Program-made: the position numbers and the translations under genes
Origin: Deltaproteobacteria bacterium
Lineage (GTDB): Bacteria > Desulfobacterota > Desulfarculia > Adiutricales > Adiutricaceae
Direction: 5' to 3'
Assembly (NCBI GenBank): GCA_031264015.1
Contig: JAISET010000122.1
Coordinates: 1-40,900 of the forward strand
Length of the DNA: 40,900 bases
In this document: in pieces, positions 25,764-33,884 of the stretch
How positions within the stretch are numbered: position 1 is the stretch's first letter
How the letters are laid out: every line of letters starts with the position of its first letter
Notes under the pieces: model-generated
Told to the model about the DNA's origin: nothing
Seen by the model: only the letters and a program-made list of their open reading frames with translations
Databases searched by the model: none

Positions 25764-26735
25764 TCAGCGCCGGTGGCAGGCGCAGAGGCGTCCGGGCTCG
25801 GCGGGCCTCGGCCTGGGCTCCTCGGTCCGGCAAATGTCTTCGGCCTCCGGGCACCTGGGCTGGAAGGGGCAGCCGGGCGGGGGGGCGGCGGGGTCCGGGG
25901 GCTCCCCCTCGAGGATGAGGCCGCTTTTGGTGGTCGCGTCGGCGGAGGCCCAGAGAGCCTTGACGTAGGGGTGGTGGTCGGCCCGGCCCAGCATGTCCCG
26001 GGGAAAGACCTCCATCAGGGCCCCCCCGTACATGACCGCCAGCCTGTCGGACATCAGGCAGACCAGCGACAGGTCGTGGCTGATCAGCACCATGGTCAGC
26101 CCGCGCCTGGCTTTCAGGTCCGCCAGCAGGTTGATGATCTGGGCCTGGATGGAGACGTCCAGGGCGCTGGCGGGCTCGTCGGCGATCAGGAGGGCCGGGT
26201 CCAGGGACAAGGCCCTGGCCAGGCAGAGCCTCTGGCGCTGGCCCCCCGAGAACTGGTGGGGGTAGCGGTCCATGAGGTCCGGCGACAGCCCCACCTCCTC
26301 CATTAAGGAGACGGTCCTAAGCCTTCTTTGCCGTCTGCCGCCCAGCTTGTGGATGACCAGGCCCTCGGCCAGGGCCGAGCCGGCCGTCTGCCGGGGGTTC
26401 AAAGACGAGGCCGGGTCCTGGAACATGAACTGGACGCTCAAGCTGAAGTCTTTGCGTTCCTTTTTCCCGAAAGAGGCCAGGTTTTTGCCCTCGAAGAGCA
26501 CCTCCCCGGAGTCGGGGGCGTGCAGGCCGCACATGAGGCGGCCCAGGGTGGATTTCCCGGACCCGCTCTCGCCCACCAGGCCCAGGGTCTCGCCCCGGGA
26601 GACGGCGAGGTCGAGCCCCCTGACCGCCTGGACGGCCCCGGCCCCGGCCGTCCTGGGGCGCCAGAGGGAGGCTATCTCGCTCCACAGCCCCGGCGGCGGG
26701 CGAAAATATTTGCGCACGTTTCTGAGCTCAAGCAC
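25764..26735 (-). CDS. Opp/Dpp-type ABC transporter ATPase (OppF/DppF-like)
   Basis: The 323-residue ATPase has Walker A GESGSGKS (about 56-63), the Q-loop in FMFQDPASSLNP, the signature FSGGQRQR, Walker B LLIADEPASALD, and the H-loop ISHD. The C-terminus has the oligopeptide-type domain with four Cys (CPFQPRCPEAEDICR...CACH). It powers import of peptides, nickel or similar solutes as a heterodimer with the next ATPase. It starts at a GTG overlapping the end of the upstream ATPase gene by eight bases, with AAGG just before, so the two are translationally coupled. No permease gene is next to them. Confidence 0.93.
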   Translation of the reverse strand: MLELRNVRKYFRPPPGLWSEIASLWRPRTAGAGAVQAVRGLDLAVSRGETLGLVGESGSGKSTLGRLMCGLHAPDSGEVLFEGKNLASFGKKERKDFSLSVQFMFQDPASSLNPRQTAGSALAEGLVIHKLGGRRQRRLRTVSLMEEVGLSPDLMDRYPHQFSGGQRQRLCLARALSLDPALLIADEPASALDVSIQAQIINLLADLKARRGLTMVLISHDLSLVCLMSDRLAVMYGGALMEVFPRDMLGRADHHPYVKALWASADATTKSGLILEGEPPDPAAPPPGCPFQPRCPEAEDICRTEEPRPRPAEPGRLCACHRR

Positions 26736-27771
26736 CTTGGCACCGGTGGCAGCGGGCCAGGCGGCCCGGGGCCGTTTCCAGCAAGGCGGGCAGGCTCCTC
26801 CGGCATGGGGGCAGGACGACCGGGCATCTGGGCGCGAAGGGGCAGCCGGCCTCGAGGTCCCCCGGCGAGGGCGGCTGGCCGGGGATGGGCACGAGCCTCT
26901 CAGGGCGTCTCTCCGAGGGGGCGGGGGGCAGGGCCCTCAAAAGCCCCCGGGTGTAGGGGTGCCCGGGGTCCGCGAGGTCGCCGCCGGGGATCTGCTCGAC
27001 GATCAGGCCCGCGTACATGACCAGCACCCTGCTGGCCAGCCCCGGGAGAAGCCTCAGGTTGTGGGTTATGAACAGCACCGCCGAGCCCCTGTCCGCGGCC
27101 ATGTCGCTCAACAGCCTGATGATCTGGGCGGCGATGGTCGGGTCCAGGGCCGTGGTCGGCTCGTCGGCCACCACCAGCTCGGGGTCCAGGGCCAGGGCCA
27201 TGGCGATGACCACCCTCTGGCGCATGCCCCCCGAGAAGCGGTGGGGGTAGCTCCTCATGGCCTGCCGGGGGTTGGGGAGGCCCACTTGCGACAAAAGGCC
27301 CAGGGCCATCCCGCCCGCCTCGGCCCGGCTTTTGCCCAGCCTGATCCTAAATATCTCGGAGACCTGCTCGCCGATGGTCAGCACGGGGTTCAAAGCCGTC
27401 AGCGGCTCCTGGAAGACCATGCCCATGTTGCGCCCGCACATCTCCCGGCGTTTTTTGGGCGGCATGTCCGCGAGGGACTCCCCCTTGAAAGTGATGGTCC
27501 CCGTCTCCTGTCTTGCCCCGTGGGGCAGAAGCCCCATCAGGCTCAGGGCGGTCAGGGATTTCCCCGACCCGCTCTCGCCCACCAGGCCCACCACCTCGCC
27601 GCCCGAGAGCTCGAGCCCCACACCCCTGACCGCCATCATCCTCCCCCTCCCGAAGCTCACCGAGAGATCCCTGATCTCGACCATCGGCGGCGGGGCGGGC
27701 GAGGCTTGGGGCTCCCGCCCGGGGGGGGGACTCGGGGGGGCGGCGCGGTCGGGGGCGAGCTCTGGCAACAT
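26728..27771 (-). CDS. Opp/Dpp-type ABC transporter ATPase (OppD/DppD-like)
   Basis: The ATPase (347 residues from this start) has Walker A GESGSGKS, Q-loop VFQEPLTALNP, signature FSGGMRQR, Walker B LVVADEPTTALD, H-loop ITHN and the C-terminal Cys motif CPFAPRCP. The conserved domain begins at 27684 (VEIRDLSVSFG). The frame runs back to a TTG at 27888; I chose the ATG at 27771 because AGGAG precedes it, but the spacing is short and a start at 27684 or 27828 cannot be excluded. The extra residues are Pro-rich. It pairs with the downstream ATPase to form the two-ATPase unit of a peptide/nickel-type importer. Confidence 0.9.
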   Translation of the reverse strand: MLPELAPDRAAPPSPPPGREPQASPAPPPMVEIRDLSVSFGRGRMMAVRGVGLELSGGEVVGLVGESGSGKSLTALSLMGLLPHGARQETGTITFKGESLADMPPKKRREMCGRNMGMVFQEPLTALNPVLTIGEQVSEIFRIRLGKSRAEAGGMALGLLSQVGLPNPRQAMRSYPHRFSGGMRQRVVIAMALALDPELVVADEPTTALDPTIAAQIIRLLSDMAADRGSAVLFITHNLRLLPGLASRVLVMYAGLIVEQIPGGDLADPGHPYTRGLLRALPPAPSERRPERLVPIPGQPPSPGDLEAGCPFAPRCPVVLPPCRRSLPALLETAPGRLARCHRCQGA

Positions 27772-28061
27772 GGCTCCTGGGCGCCCGCCGGCCTGCTGGC
27801 AAGGCGGCGGCGGGCCGGGCTGCGACATGGGAAAAAAAGAGGGCGCCCCGAAAGCGTCGGAGCCCCTGGGAACGCGCGGTCGCGACAAAAATGAACCGCA
27901 GTTAGTTTAGCACATTTTTAGGGGAGACTTTGACGATATTTTATCACCCTTATGTGAAGAAACGCGCGCCGTCGCTCCGGACGGGAGCGCCTCTCCGGCG
28001 GACGGCGGTCGGGCCGGGGAGGGGCGGCCTCGTCCGGACGACCGCTCCGGACGACAGCTCC

Positions 28062-28128
28062 GGGTGCCCGCGCCGGGGCGACAGTTCTGGGTGACCGCGC
28101 CAGGGTGACCGCGCCGGGTGGCCGCGCC
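28062..28128 (+). repeat. 13-bp repeat GGGTGACCGCGCC, four copies
   Basis: Copies at 28062-28074, 28089-28101, 28103-28115 and 28116-28128, with one substitution each in the first and last. The second to fourth are almost adjacent. Confidence 0.75.
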
Positions 28129-28704
28129 GGGGGGGGGCGGCTATGAAGATATAGAAGGACCGGCCGGCCTCCCGGCGTCTTCGGCCGGCCCGCAAGTCGA
28201 CTTTGGCCCGGACTTTGTATTAGTTTTTGGTCCCGGCGGGCGGCCGGTCCCTCGGGCGGCTTCCGGGCCGCCTCCGAACAAAAAATTTGAACAGACGTTC
28301 AAAAAAAGCGTACAAAAATTTTGTCTAAGCAAAAAATTTGAACGCAAGTCGCCCGGCTCGTCAGACTCCGTAGGGGGAAGACACAGTCCAAGGGAAAGAT
28401 TAAACAGATAACTTAAATCCAATATATTTTCATTAATAGAAGTGTTAGAAAGACTAACTAGTATTTAATCTTTTTAAATGGTAGAATGTTGATTAAAGCA
28501 TAGTTAAAATAAGTCTTGCTTTAATTTTAATTGAATTTAACAGATTCATACGTATCTTTATTATGGCGAAGAATGATCATCAGACGGTCAGCCAAGGTTG
28601 GCACACAGCTTGCAATATAGTTTGGCAAGAACGGCGAATTGCCCTTTCGCCCTTCAGTTTAACTTCTCATCTGTTTCTCCTTGTAGATTTTTTTTAAAAT
28701 CGCC

Positions 28705-28740
28705 AAAAACCGGGACCCGCCCAAGTCCCGGTTTTTTATT
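28705..28740. terminator. Strong orphan bidirectional terminator
   Basis: AAAAACCGGGAC (28705-28716) pairs perfectly with GTCCCGGTTTTT (28725-28736). The T-runs on both strands make it work either way. No annotated gene ends here, so it may end a small RNA. Confidence 0.75.
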
Positions 28741-28934
28741 GTCTTTTTTCAGGCGTTTTTCCGAAAAAGGAGGCCTGGCAAATTATTTTCAGGCGTCCCG
28801 ACCAAAAAAGGCCCCCGCGGCTTGACAACCTTTTTACAGTGGCTCAATGTTTGCATAACATAACTGCAATTCTTCCCGACCGGCCAAATTGCCCATTGGC
28901 GGTCGTAATTGTTTCTCTCATTTCTAAAAATATT

Positions 28935-28987
28935 TAAAGGCAAAAACTAAGGGGTCTGATCCCGATAGTTTTTGCCTTTATTTTTTC
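28935..28987. repeat. Perfect 15-bp inverted repeat with inner GGG/CCC hairpin and T-run
   Basis: TAAAGGCAAAAACTA (28935-28949) and TAGTTTTTGCCTTTA (28966-28980) enclose a 16-base loop with GGGG...CCC and TCTGATC. TTTTTT follows. It could be a terminator or the end of a mobile element. Confidence 0.7.
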
Positions 28988-29832
28988 CGGGCTCCAAATT
29001 TTTCCGTCTCGCTAATTTTTTACTTAACAGTCCATAATTATCAGACTTTAACTGAGAAAGTAGGTTTTTGCTCCAGTTGGGCGGACAGGAGGCTTCCGGC
29101 CGGAAGTTGAAAAGAGTCTGAGGCCGGCAAGGACGCGAGGCGCCAAAAGACGTCGCCCGGCCGCGCGTCGCAAGTCCCGGTGGGCCGTCGCCATTCCCCC
29201 GCCCGCCGGCGATTTCTCCCCGCCGGCCGCCTCCGCTTAATCTCTCCCGTCCCCGTTGAATCCCGTCCGCCCGCGGCCGTCTCCTCCCCCTCCCTCCTTC
29301 CCCTCCCTCTTTCCCCCGCGCCGGTCTCCTTTCCTCGTCCGGGTCGGAGGCGGCAAACCGGCGGGCGCCCCGACTGAAACCTTCGCGCCGCCGCGATTGT
29401 CGGGACGGCGTTGGTAATAACGTGAAATTCAACACAATGTTCGCCGTCAATTTTTAAGCCGCCGTTGACATTGGCTTTCCGCGGCTTGTTAATAACTATG
29501 GGCGACGGCGGGCTCGACCGAAAACGGCCCGGCCGTCTTTCGCCCGCCCGCGGACGGCCCCGCCGGCCGGGCGGGAGGCGGGACGTTAATATATTGACAT
29601 GCCTCCGGGCAAGTCCGGGATGTCGCTGGCAAAATGAGGAGCAATCGGCGCCTTTGCTTAAAGGCTCAAATTAGTAACTGTATTTTGCCGTCGGGAGCAA
29701 GACTCGTCAAAGTATAAACCCATGAACAAAGGGGGCCGTTCGCGCGCCTTTCGGGGCGGAAAGGCGGGCTCCGGGACGGGCGTCCCAGTCCCGGGGCCAA
29801 GTCCCCGGAGGCTCGAAAACTTCCCGGCAATA

Positions 29833-29861
29833 TCGACTCGAGGCGGAGTTTTGGGTATAAT
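29833..29861 (+). promoter_or_regulatory. Candidate promoter of the ABC-2 exporter pair
   Basis: TCGACT (29833-29838), a 17-base spacer and a perfect TATAAT (29856-29861), about 87 bases before the ATG at 29949. Confidence 0.5.
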
Positions 29862-29948
29862 GAAAGTCGGCCGGAGCGCGAATCCGGGCCGGGCGGCGCG
29901 CCGGGGGGCGCGTCAAAATATTCGGCCCGAAACCTTAAGGCTGGGGCG

Positions 29949-30692
29949 ATGACATTTGTGGTGGAGACTTTTGGCCTGACCAAATTCTACGGCCGCGAGA
30001 AGGCGGTCGACGGGCTCGACTTGAAAATCGGGGAGGGGGAGATCTTCGGGCTTCTGGGCCCCAACGGGGCCGGCAAGACCACCACCCTGCTCATGCTCCT
30101 GGGCCTGAGCGAGCCCGCCCGCGGCCGCAGCCTGGTCCTGGGCCTGGACCCGCTCAAGGAACCCGTCAAAGTCAAATCCCGGGTCGGCTACCTGGCCGAG
30201 AACATGGGCGTCCACCAGGAGCTGACCGGGCGCCAGACCCTCGAGTTTCTGGCGGGGCTCAACAAAATTAAAAACCCGGGCGGCGAGATAGACGACTGCC
30301 TGAGAACCGTGGGCCTCGCCTCCGTCGCCGACAAGCCGGCCGGGACCTACTCCCGGGGCATGCGCCAGCGCCTGGGGCTGGCCGAGGTGCTCGTCAAAAA
30401 GCCGGGCCTGGCCTTCCTCGACGAGCCCACCCTGGGCCTGGACCCCGAGGGCATCGCCCAGATGATGGGGCTGATCGCCGCCCTCCCCAAAGAAAGGGGG
30501 GTGACGGTGGTCCTCTCGTCGCATCTTCTGCATCTGGTCGAAAGGGTGGCCACGCGGGTCGGAGTCATGGGCCGGGGCAGGCTCCTGGCCGAGGGCTCCA
30601 TACCCGAGCTGGCCGCCGGGGCGGGTCTCCCCGCCGACCTGGAGGCCGTCTACCGCCATTATCTGCGCCCCGGGGCGGGGGAGGACTCGTGA
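29949..30692 (+). CDS. ABC-2 type transporter ATPase (NosF-like)
   Basis: The 247-residue ATPase has Walker A GPNGAGKT (37-44), a CcmA/NosF-type signature YSRGMRQRLGLAE (instead of LSGGQ), Walker B LAFLDEPTLGLD and H-loop LSSH. It pairs with the following permease (GTGA overlap) as an exporter. The NosF/NosY class is involved in copper-enzyme assembly in denitrifiers, but identical domains export many substrates, so nosF is not asserted. No nosD or nosL is seen. Start ATG at 29949 with AAGG/GGGG before it. Promoter-like TATAAT lies 87 bases upstream. Confidence 0.92.
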   Translation: MTFVVETFGLTKFYGREKAVDGLDLKIGEGEIFGLLGPNGAGKTTTLLMLLGLSEPARGRSLVLGLDPLKEPVKVKSRVGYLAENMGVHQELTGRQTLEFLAGLNKIKNPGGEIDDCLRTVGLASVADKPAGTYSRGMRQRLGLAEVLVKKPGLAFLDEPTLGLDPEGIAQMMGLIAALPKERGVTVVLSSHLLHLVERVATRVGVMGRGRLLAEGSIPELAAGAGLPADLEAVYRHYLRPGAGEDS

Positions 30693-31660
30693 GGACGATC
30701 TATCTCAAGGAGCTGGCCGACCACTTCTCGTCGCTCAGGTTCCTGCTGATGGCCTCCCTGGTCTTCATGGCCTCGGTGGTCGGCGTCTACCTGGCCGGCC
30801 AGGGGGTCCGGGAGCTCTTGTCCCGGGGCGCGGGCCCCTACCTCGAGGGGCGGGCCTTTCTGATGCTGTTCACGGCCCCGGGAGCCATGCTCTCCCTGGC
30901 CTCCCTTTTCGCCCTGGCCGGGCCCCTGGCCCCCCTGGTCCTGGGCTTCGACTCGGTCAGCCGGGAGCGCTCCCAGGGGACCTTGTCCAAGATCCTCTCC
31001 CAGCCCGTCTACCGCGACGAGGTGCTGCTGGGCAAGTTTCTGGCGGGGCTGGCGGCCATGGCCGTCCTGCTGGCGGCCCTCCTGCTGATTCTCTCGGGCC
31101 TGGCCATGCTGGGCCTGGGCCTGGTGCCCTCGGCCGGGGAGGCGGCCAGGCTCGCCTGCTGGTATCTGCTGTCCCTCCTTTATCTGGGCCTCTGGCTGGG
31201 CCTGGCGATCCTGCTCTCGGTCGCCTGCCGCTCCGCCCCGGCCTCGGCCATGGCCTGCGCCGCCCTCTGGGTGGCCGCCGGCTTCTTCGTGCCGGCTTTG
31301 GGCCAGACCGTGGCGGGGGCGACAGTCGTCGTCGCCGACCCCTCCGCCCCCACCCGGGAGGAGAGGGCCGCCTACGACCGGGTCAGCCGGGCCGTGACCA
31401 TGGCCTCCCCCCCGGCCGTCTTCGGCGAGGCCTCCAGGATCCTCCTGGACCCCTCCCACCGGGGCAGCCGCCAGGACCTGAGCATCGCCTCCATGAGCCG
31501 CCTGGACAGGTTCCTGGTCTCGCAGTTCCAGGGCGGGGTCGGGCTCGGGCAGTCGCTGATATTGCTGCTGCCCCATCTGGCGGTCCTGGCCGCCGCCGCC
31601 CTCGTCTCGTTTTTTCTGTCTTTTCTGGTCTTTGCCCGTCAGGAGGTCCGCTCGGCCTAG
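30689..31660 (+). CDS. ABC-2 type membrane permease (NosY-like)
   Basis: The 323-residue integral membrane protein starts at a GTG overlapping the ATPase stop. About six hydrophobic segments are visible (near 18-36, 62-92, 125-147, 158-178, 186-206 and 295-317). The region FDSVSRERSQGTLSKILSQPVYRDEVLLGKF (about 92-122) is the typical cytoplasmic loop of ABC-2/NosY permeases. Between segments 5 and 6 an extracytoplasmic or cytoplasmic loop of about 80 residues (VADPSAPTREERAAYDRVSR...) is charged. With the ATPase it forms an exporter of unknown substrate. Nothing downstream is co-transcribed. Confidence 0.9.
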   Translation: MRTIYLKELADHFSSLRFLLMASLVFMASVVGVYLAGQGVRELLSRGAGPYLEGRAFLMLFTAPGAMLSLASLFALAGPLAPLVLGFDSVSRERSQGTLSKILSQPVYRDEVLLGKFLAGLAAMAVLLAALLLILSGLAMLGLGLVPSAGEAARLACWYLLSLLYLGLWLGLAILLSVACRSAPASAMACAALWVAAGFFVPALGQTVAGATVVVADPSAPTREERAAYDRVSRAVTMASPPAVFGEASRILLDPSHRGSRQDLSIASMSRLDRFLVSQFQGGVGLGQSLILLLPHLAVLAAAALVSFFLSFLVFARQEVRSA

Positions 31661-32212
31661 GGAGAGTCGTTGGCGGGCGACGGAGGCTCCCCGCTCCCGA
31701 CGCCCGGCTCCCGGCGCCAGGGGCCCCCCGCCCCCGGCTCCGGGCATGCCCCGTCTCGGGGACCGCGTCCGGACGACCCGCGTCTGGACGACCGCGCCTT
31801 CCCGGCCGCGGCCTGGCTTTCCGGGACAGGCCGGGACCATCCGGGACTTTTTGGGGCCGGGCGGGCGGACATTAAGACTTATTTTAGTTTTTTCGCCTAT
31901 TTGGGAACGCCATGGAAGTCGCGGCCCCGGGGTCTCGTCCCAGGCCCCCCTGTCGCCGGGGCCCCCGGACGCGCCCTCCGGGGACGGCCGGACGGGGCGC
32001 ATGCCGCAGGATTTATTAGATTTTTCCCGTTCGGAACGGGAGGCGGGGGAGAGGGGGGAAAAATTTTTTAGTTGTCTTTTAAGGATACTGGTAATAATTT
32101 AACGTTAAGGGCAATAATAGTACTATAATTTTAGTTTTGGAGCACATGCGAGATAGTACAAAGGGTTGTGTTTTAGACCAGCGCCGGCTCAGGCTGAAAC
32201 TAAAATAATTAG

Positions 32213-32241
32213 TTGACAAATGCCTACATTATTGATATCCT
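32213..32241 (+). promoter_or_regulatory. Promoter of the acs operon
   Basis: Perfect TTGACA (32213-32218), a 17-base spacer and TATCCT (32236-32241). It lies about 445 bases before the acsD start and is the best promoter in the upstream region. Confidence 0.6.
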
Positions 32242-32243
32242 GT

Positions 32244-32580
32244 CGGTTACAATCGCCAACGCTAAACGCCGGGGGATACTCCGGCGAGGCAACCGTAGCT
32301 TGATTTGGAGCGGCGGGTTGCGGCAGAACGGCCGGGAGTATGGTTTTTTGGTTTCCCGGTATCGGCGGCCCGGCCGGGCTTTTTGAGGGCTTTCGGCGGC
32401 GATTGTCCAAGCTGGCCGGAATTATAGTAAAAATTCCGGCGCTTTCCGGTCCTTTTACGGCCGGGGACATGGCGGAAGAGCCCAGTCGCTCGCGGGCACG
32501 CTGACCACAGCCCGATGGCGCGCCGCCGGTTCCGGGCGTCACCTTATCAAGCCGGAGGCCCGTCGGAAAAAAAACGGGCC
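32244..32580 (+). promoter_or_regulatory. Structured 5' leader of acsD (possible attenuator or riboswitch)
   Basis: Pairings seen: CGGTT/AACCG (32244/32291) enclosing CGCCGG/CCGGCG (32267/32281); CCGGGA/TCCCGG (32332/32354); GCCC/GGGC then TTTTT (32368-32384), a short terminator; GCCGGAATT/AATTCCGGC (32415/32432); and GGCCCGT/ACGGGCC (32557/32574). A folded leader with a terminator-like element suggests regulation before translation. No known riboswitch class was recognised. Confidence 0.45.
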
Positions 32581-32685
32581 CCAGTCGCTCCAAGGTCTGG
32601 CCTGAGCCGGTCGCCGAGGGGAATTGAGATTAACGACGCGGCCCGACCCTTTTCGTCGGGGGGCCGATTTTCCAGGAGGTGGATT

Positions 32686-33678
32686 TTGTCCTTCGAAATG
32701 AAAACAGTGAAGTACACTGGTAAGATTAACCAAACCCCACTCGGCACAAAAAAGCTTGCGCTTGGCGGCCAGGAGGCTTACGCCTTCCATGATTTTGAGG
32801 GGAAGCTCCCCAACAAGGTCAGGCTCGCCCTGCAGGTCTGGGACACCGACCCGGGCGATTTCTATGAGGGCCCCCTGGCCGAGGCCTTCGGACCCGTCCT
32901 GTCCGACCCGGCCGCCTGGGCCAAGAAAGCGGTGGAGCTCGGCGCCGACGTCGTCTCCCTGCACCTGAAGAGCTCCGACCCCAACGACAAGAACACCGAC
33001 GCCGCCCACGCCGTCGCGGTGGTCAAGAAGGTCCTCGAGGCCGTCGGCGACACCCCGCTGATCGTCTTCGGCATCGACAACGCCGACAAGGACAAGGAGA
33101 CGCTGTCCGCCGTGGCCGAGGCCTGCGCGGGCAAAAACCTGATCATCGGGCCCGTCTCCGACAAGAACTACAAGGCGGTCGGCGCCCAGGCCCTGGCCTA
33201 CGGCCACTCGGTCATCGCCAGGACCCCCATCGACGTCAACCTGGCCAAGCAGCTGAACATTCTTCTGATGGATCTGGGCATCACCCCCGACAAGATCCTC
33301 ATCGACCCCAACACGGGCGGCCTGGGCTACGGGATGGAGTACTGCTACTCCGTCATGGAGCGCATCAACATGGCGGCCCTCCTGCAGGCCGACGACAAGC
33401 TGCAGCAGCCCATCATCAACATCCTGGGCGAGGAGATTTGGAAGACCAAGGAAACCCACCAGCCGACGGCGGAATTTCCGACTATGGGCGACCGCGCCTG
33501 CCGCGGCGTCCTGATGGAGGTCACCGAGGCGGTGGCGCTTCTGTCCGCGGGCACCAGCCTGCTGGTCATGGGGCACCCCCTCTCGCTGAAGCTCACCCGC
33601 GAGTATATCGACCTGGTGGTCGACGGCGGCGAGGTCAAGGCCGACGACCTGCCGAACGTCCCGATCACCGCTCTCTGA
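32686..33678 (+). CDS. acsD: CODH/ACS complex delta subunit (corrinoid protein small subunit)
   Basis: AcsD (CdhD) forms with AcsC the corrinoid iron-sulfur protein that carries the methyl group from AcsE to acetyl-CoA synthase. The 330-residue product shows the family's TIM-barrel body: FHDFEGKLPNKVRLALQVWD, GADVVSLHLKSSDP, DTPLIVFGIDNADKDKE, DLGITPDKILIDPNTGGLGYGMEYCYSVMERI, and the C-terminal GHPLSLKLTREYIDLV. AGGAGGT (32674-32680) is five bases from the TTG at 32686 but 17 from the ATG at 32698, so I use the TTG; the ATG would shorten the protein by four residues. First gene of the acs operon. A GC hairpin pair follows the stop. Confidence 0.92.
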   Translation: MSFEMKTVKYTGKINQTPLGTKKLALGGQEAYAFHDFEGKLPNKVRLALQVWDTDPGDFYEGPLAEAFGPVLSDPAAWAKKAVELGADVVSLHLKSSDPNDKNTDAAHAVAVVKKVLEAVGDTPLIVFGIDNADKDKETLSAVAEACAGKNLIIGPVSDKNYKAVGAQALAYGHSVIARTPIDVNLAKQLNILLMDLGITPDKILIDPNTGGLGYGMEYCYSVMERINMAALLQADDKLQQPIINILGEEIWKTKETHQPTAEFPTMGDRACRGVLMEVTEAVALLSAGTSLLVMGHPLSLKLTREYIDLVVDGGEVKADDLPNVPITAL

Positions 33679-33689
33679 GAAACACCGCC

Positions 33690-33750
33690 CGGGGGGTCAA
33701 AAACCCCCCGCGGCACTAACCGGCGGGCCCCCGGACAACAGGCGGGGGCC
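33690..33750 (+). other. Two strong hairpins between acsD and the microprotein
   Basis: CGGGGGGT/ACCCCCCG (33690/33703, loop of five) and GGCCCCCG/CGGGGGCC (33726/33743, loop of nine). No T-runs. They may block 3' decay of the acsD mRNA or set unequal expression within the operon. Confidence 0.6.
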
Positions 33751-33776
33751 GATATGGCGTCAAAGGAGACCAAATC

Positions 33777-33884
33777 ATGGCCGACGAGAAGAAGGCCCCC
33801 GCGCCCGAGAAGCCCGAGGAAGCCGTCAGCAACCAGATCATCGACGAGCTGGACAGGGTCCACATGAGGACCCCTCGCTACTAG
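33777..33884 (+). CDS. 35-residue microprotein between acsD and cooS
   Basis: The frame begins at an ATG eight bases after AAGGAG and ends TAG at 33884. The product has a Lys/Glu/Pro-rich start (MADEKKAPAPEKPEEAVS) and a helix-like end (NQIIDELDRVHMRTPRY). There is no signal peptide, Cys or membrane segment. The clean ribosome site, codons like the acs genes, and the position inside the operon support a real gene. It does not resemble a CODH subunit known to me. It could be an assembly or regulatory peptide, or a leader peptide for the structured stretch that follows. No homologue can be judged from here. Confidence 0.6.
   Translation: MADEKKAPAPEKPEEAVSNQIIDELDRVHMRTPRY

Larger units (their letters stand above)
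27772..29948. other. 2.2-kb non-coding region with repeats, terminator and palindrome
   Basis: It contains 13-bp repeats (28062-28128), an AT-rich stretch (28390-28600), a strong bidirectional terminator (28705-28740), a long perfect inverted repeat with T-run (28935-28987), and a pyrimidine-rich segment (29210-29340). I see no convincing gene. Confidence 0.6.
31661..32685. other. Intergenic region and acs operon leader
   Basis: The first 400 bases are GC-rich and without a gene. After an AT-rich stretch (32080-32220) comes the acs promoter (32213-32241) and a leader of about 440 bases full of hairpins (see the separate entries). A 10-bp inverted repeat, ATTTTAGTTT at 32128 and AAACTAAAAT at 32197, lies upstream of the promoter and may be an operator. 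Confidence 0.6.

Noticed and set aside
27950-28195. Minus frame with RRGHPELS-type peptide repeats
   Set aside because: The peptide repeat follows from the 13-bp DNA repeats; no ribosome site or family match.
28543-28680. Minus-strand AAGGAGAAACAGATG followed by a stop after three codons and then an open stretch
   Set aside because: Might be a broken gene, but the stretch after the stop matches nothing I recognise; kept only as possible structured RNA.
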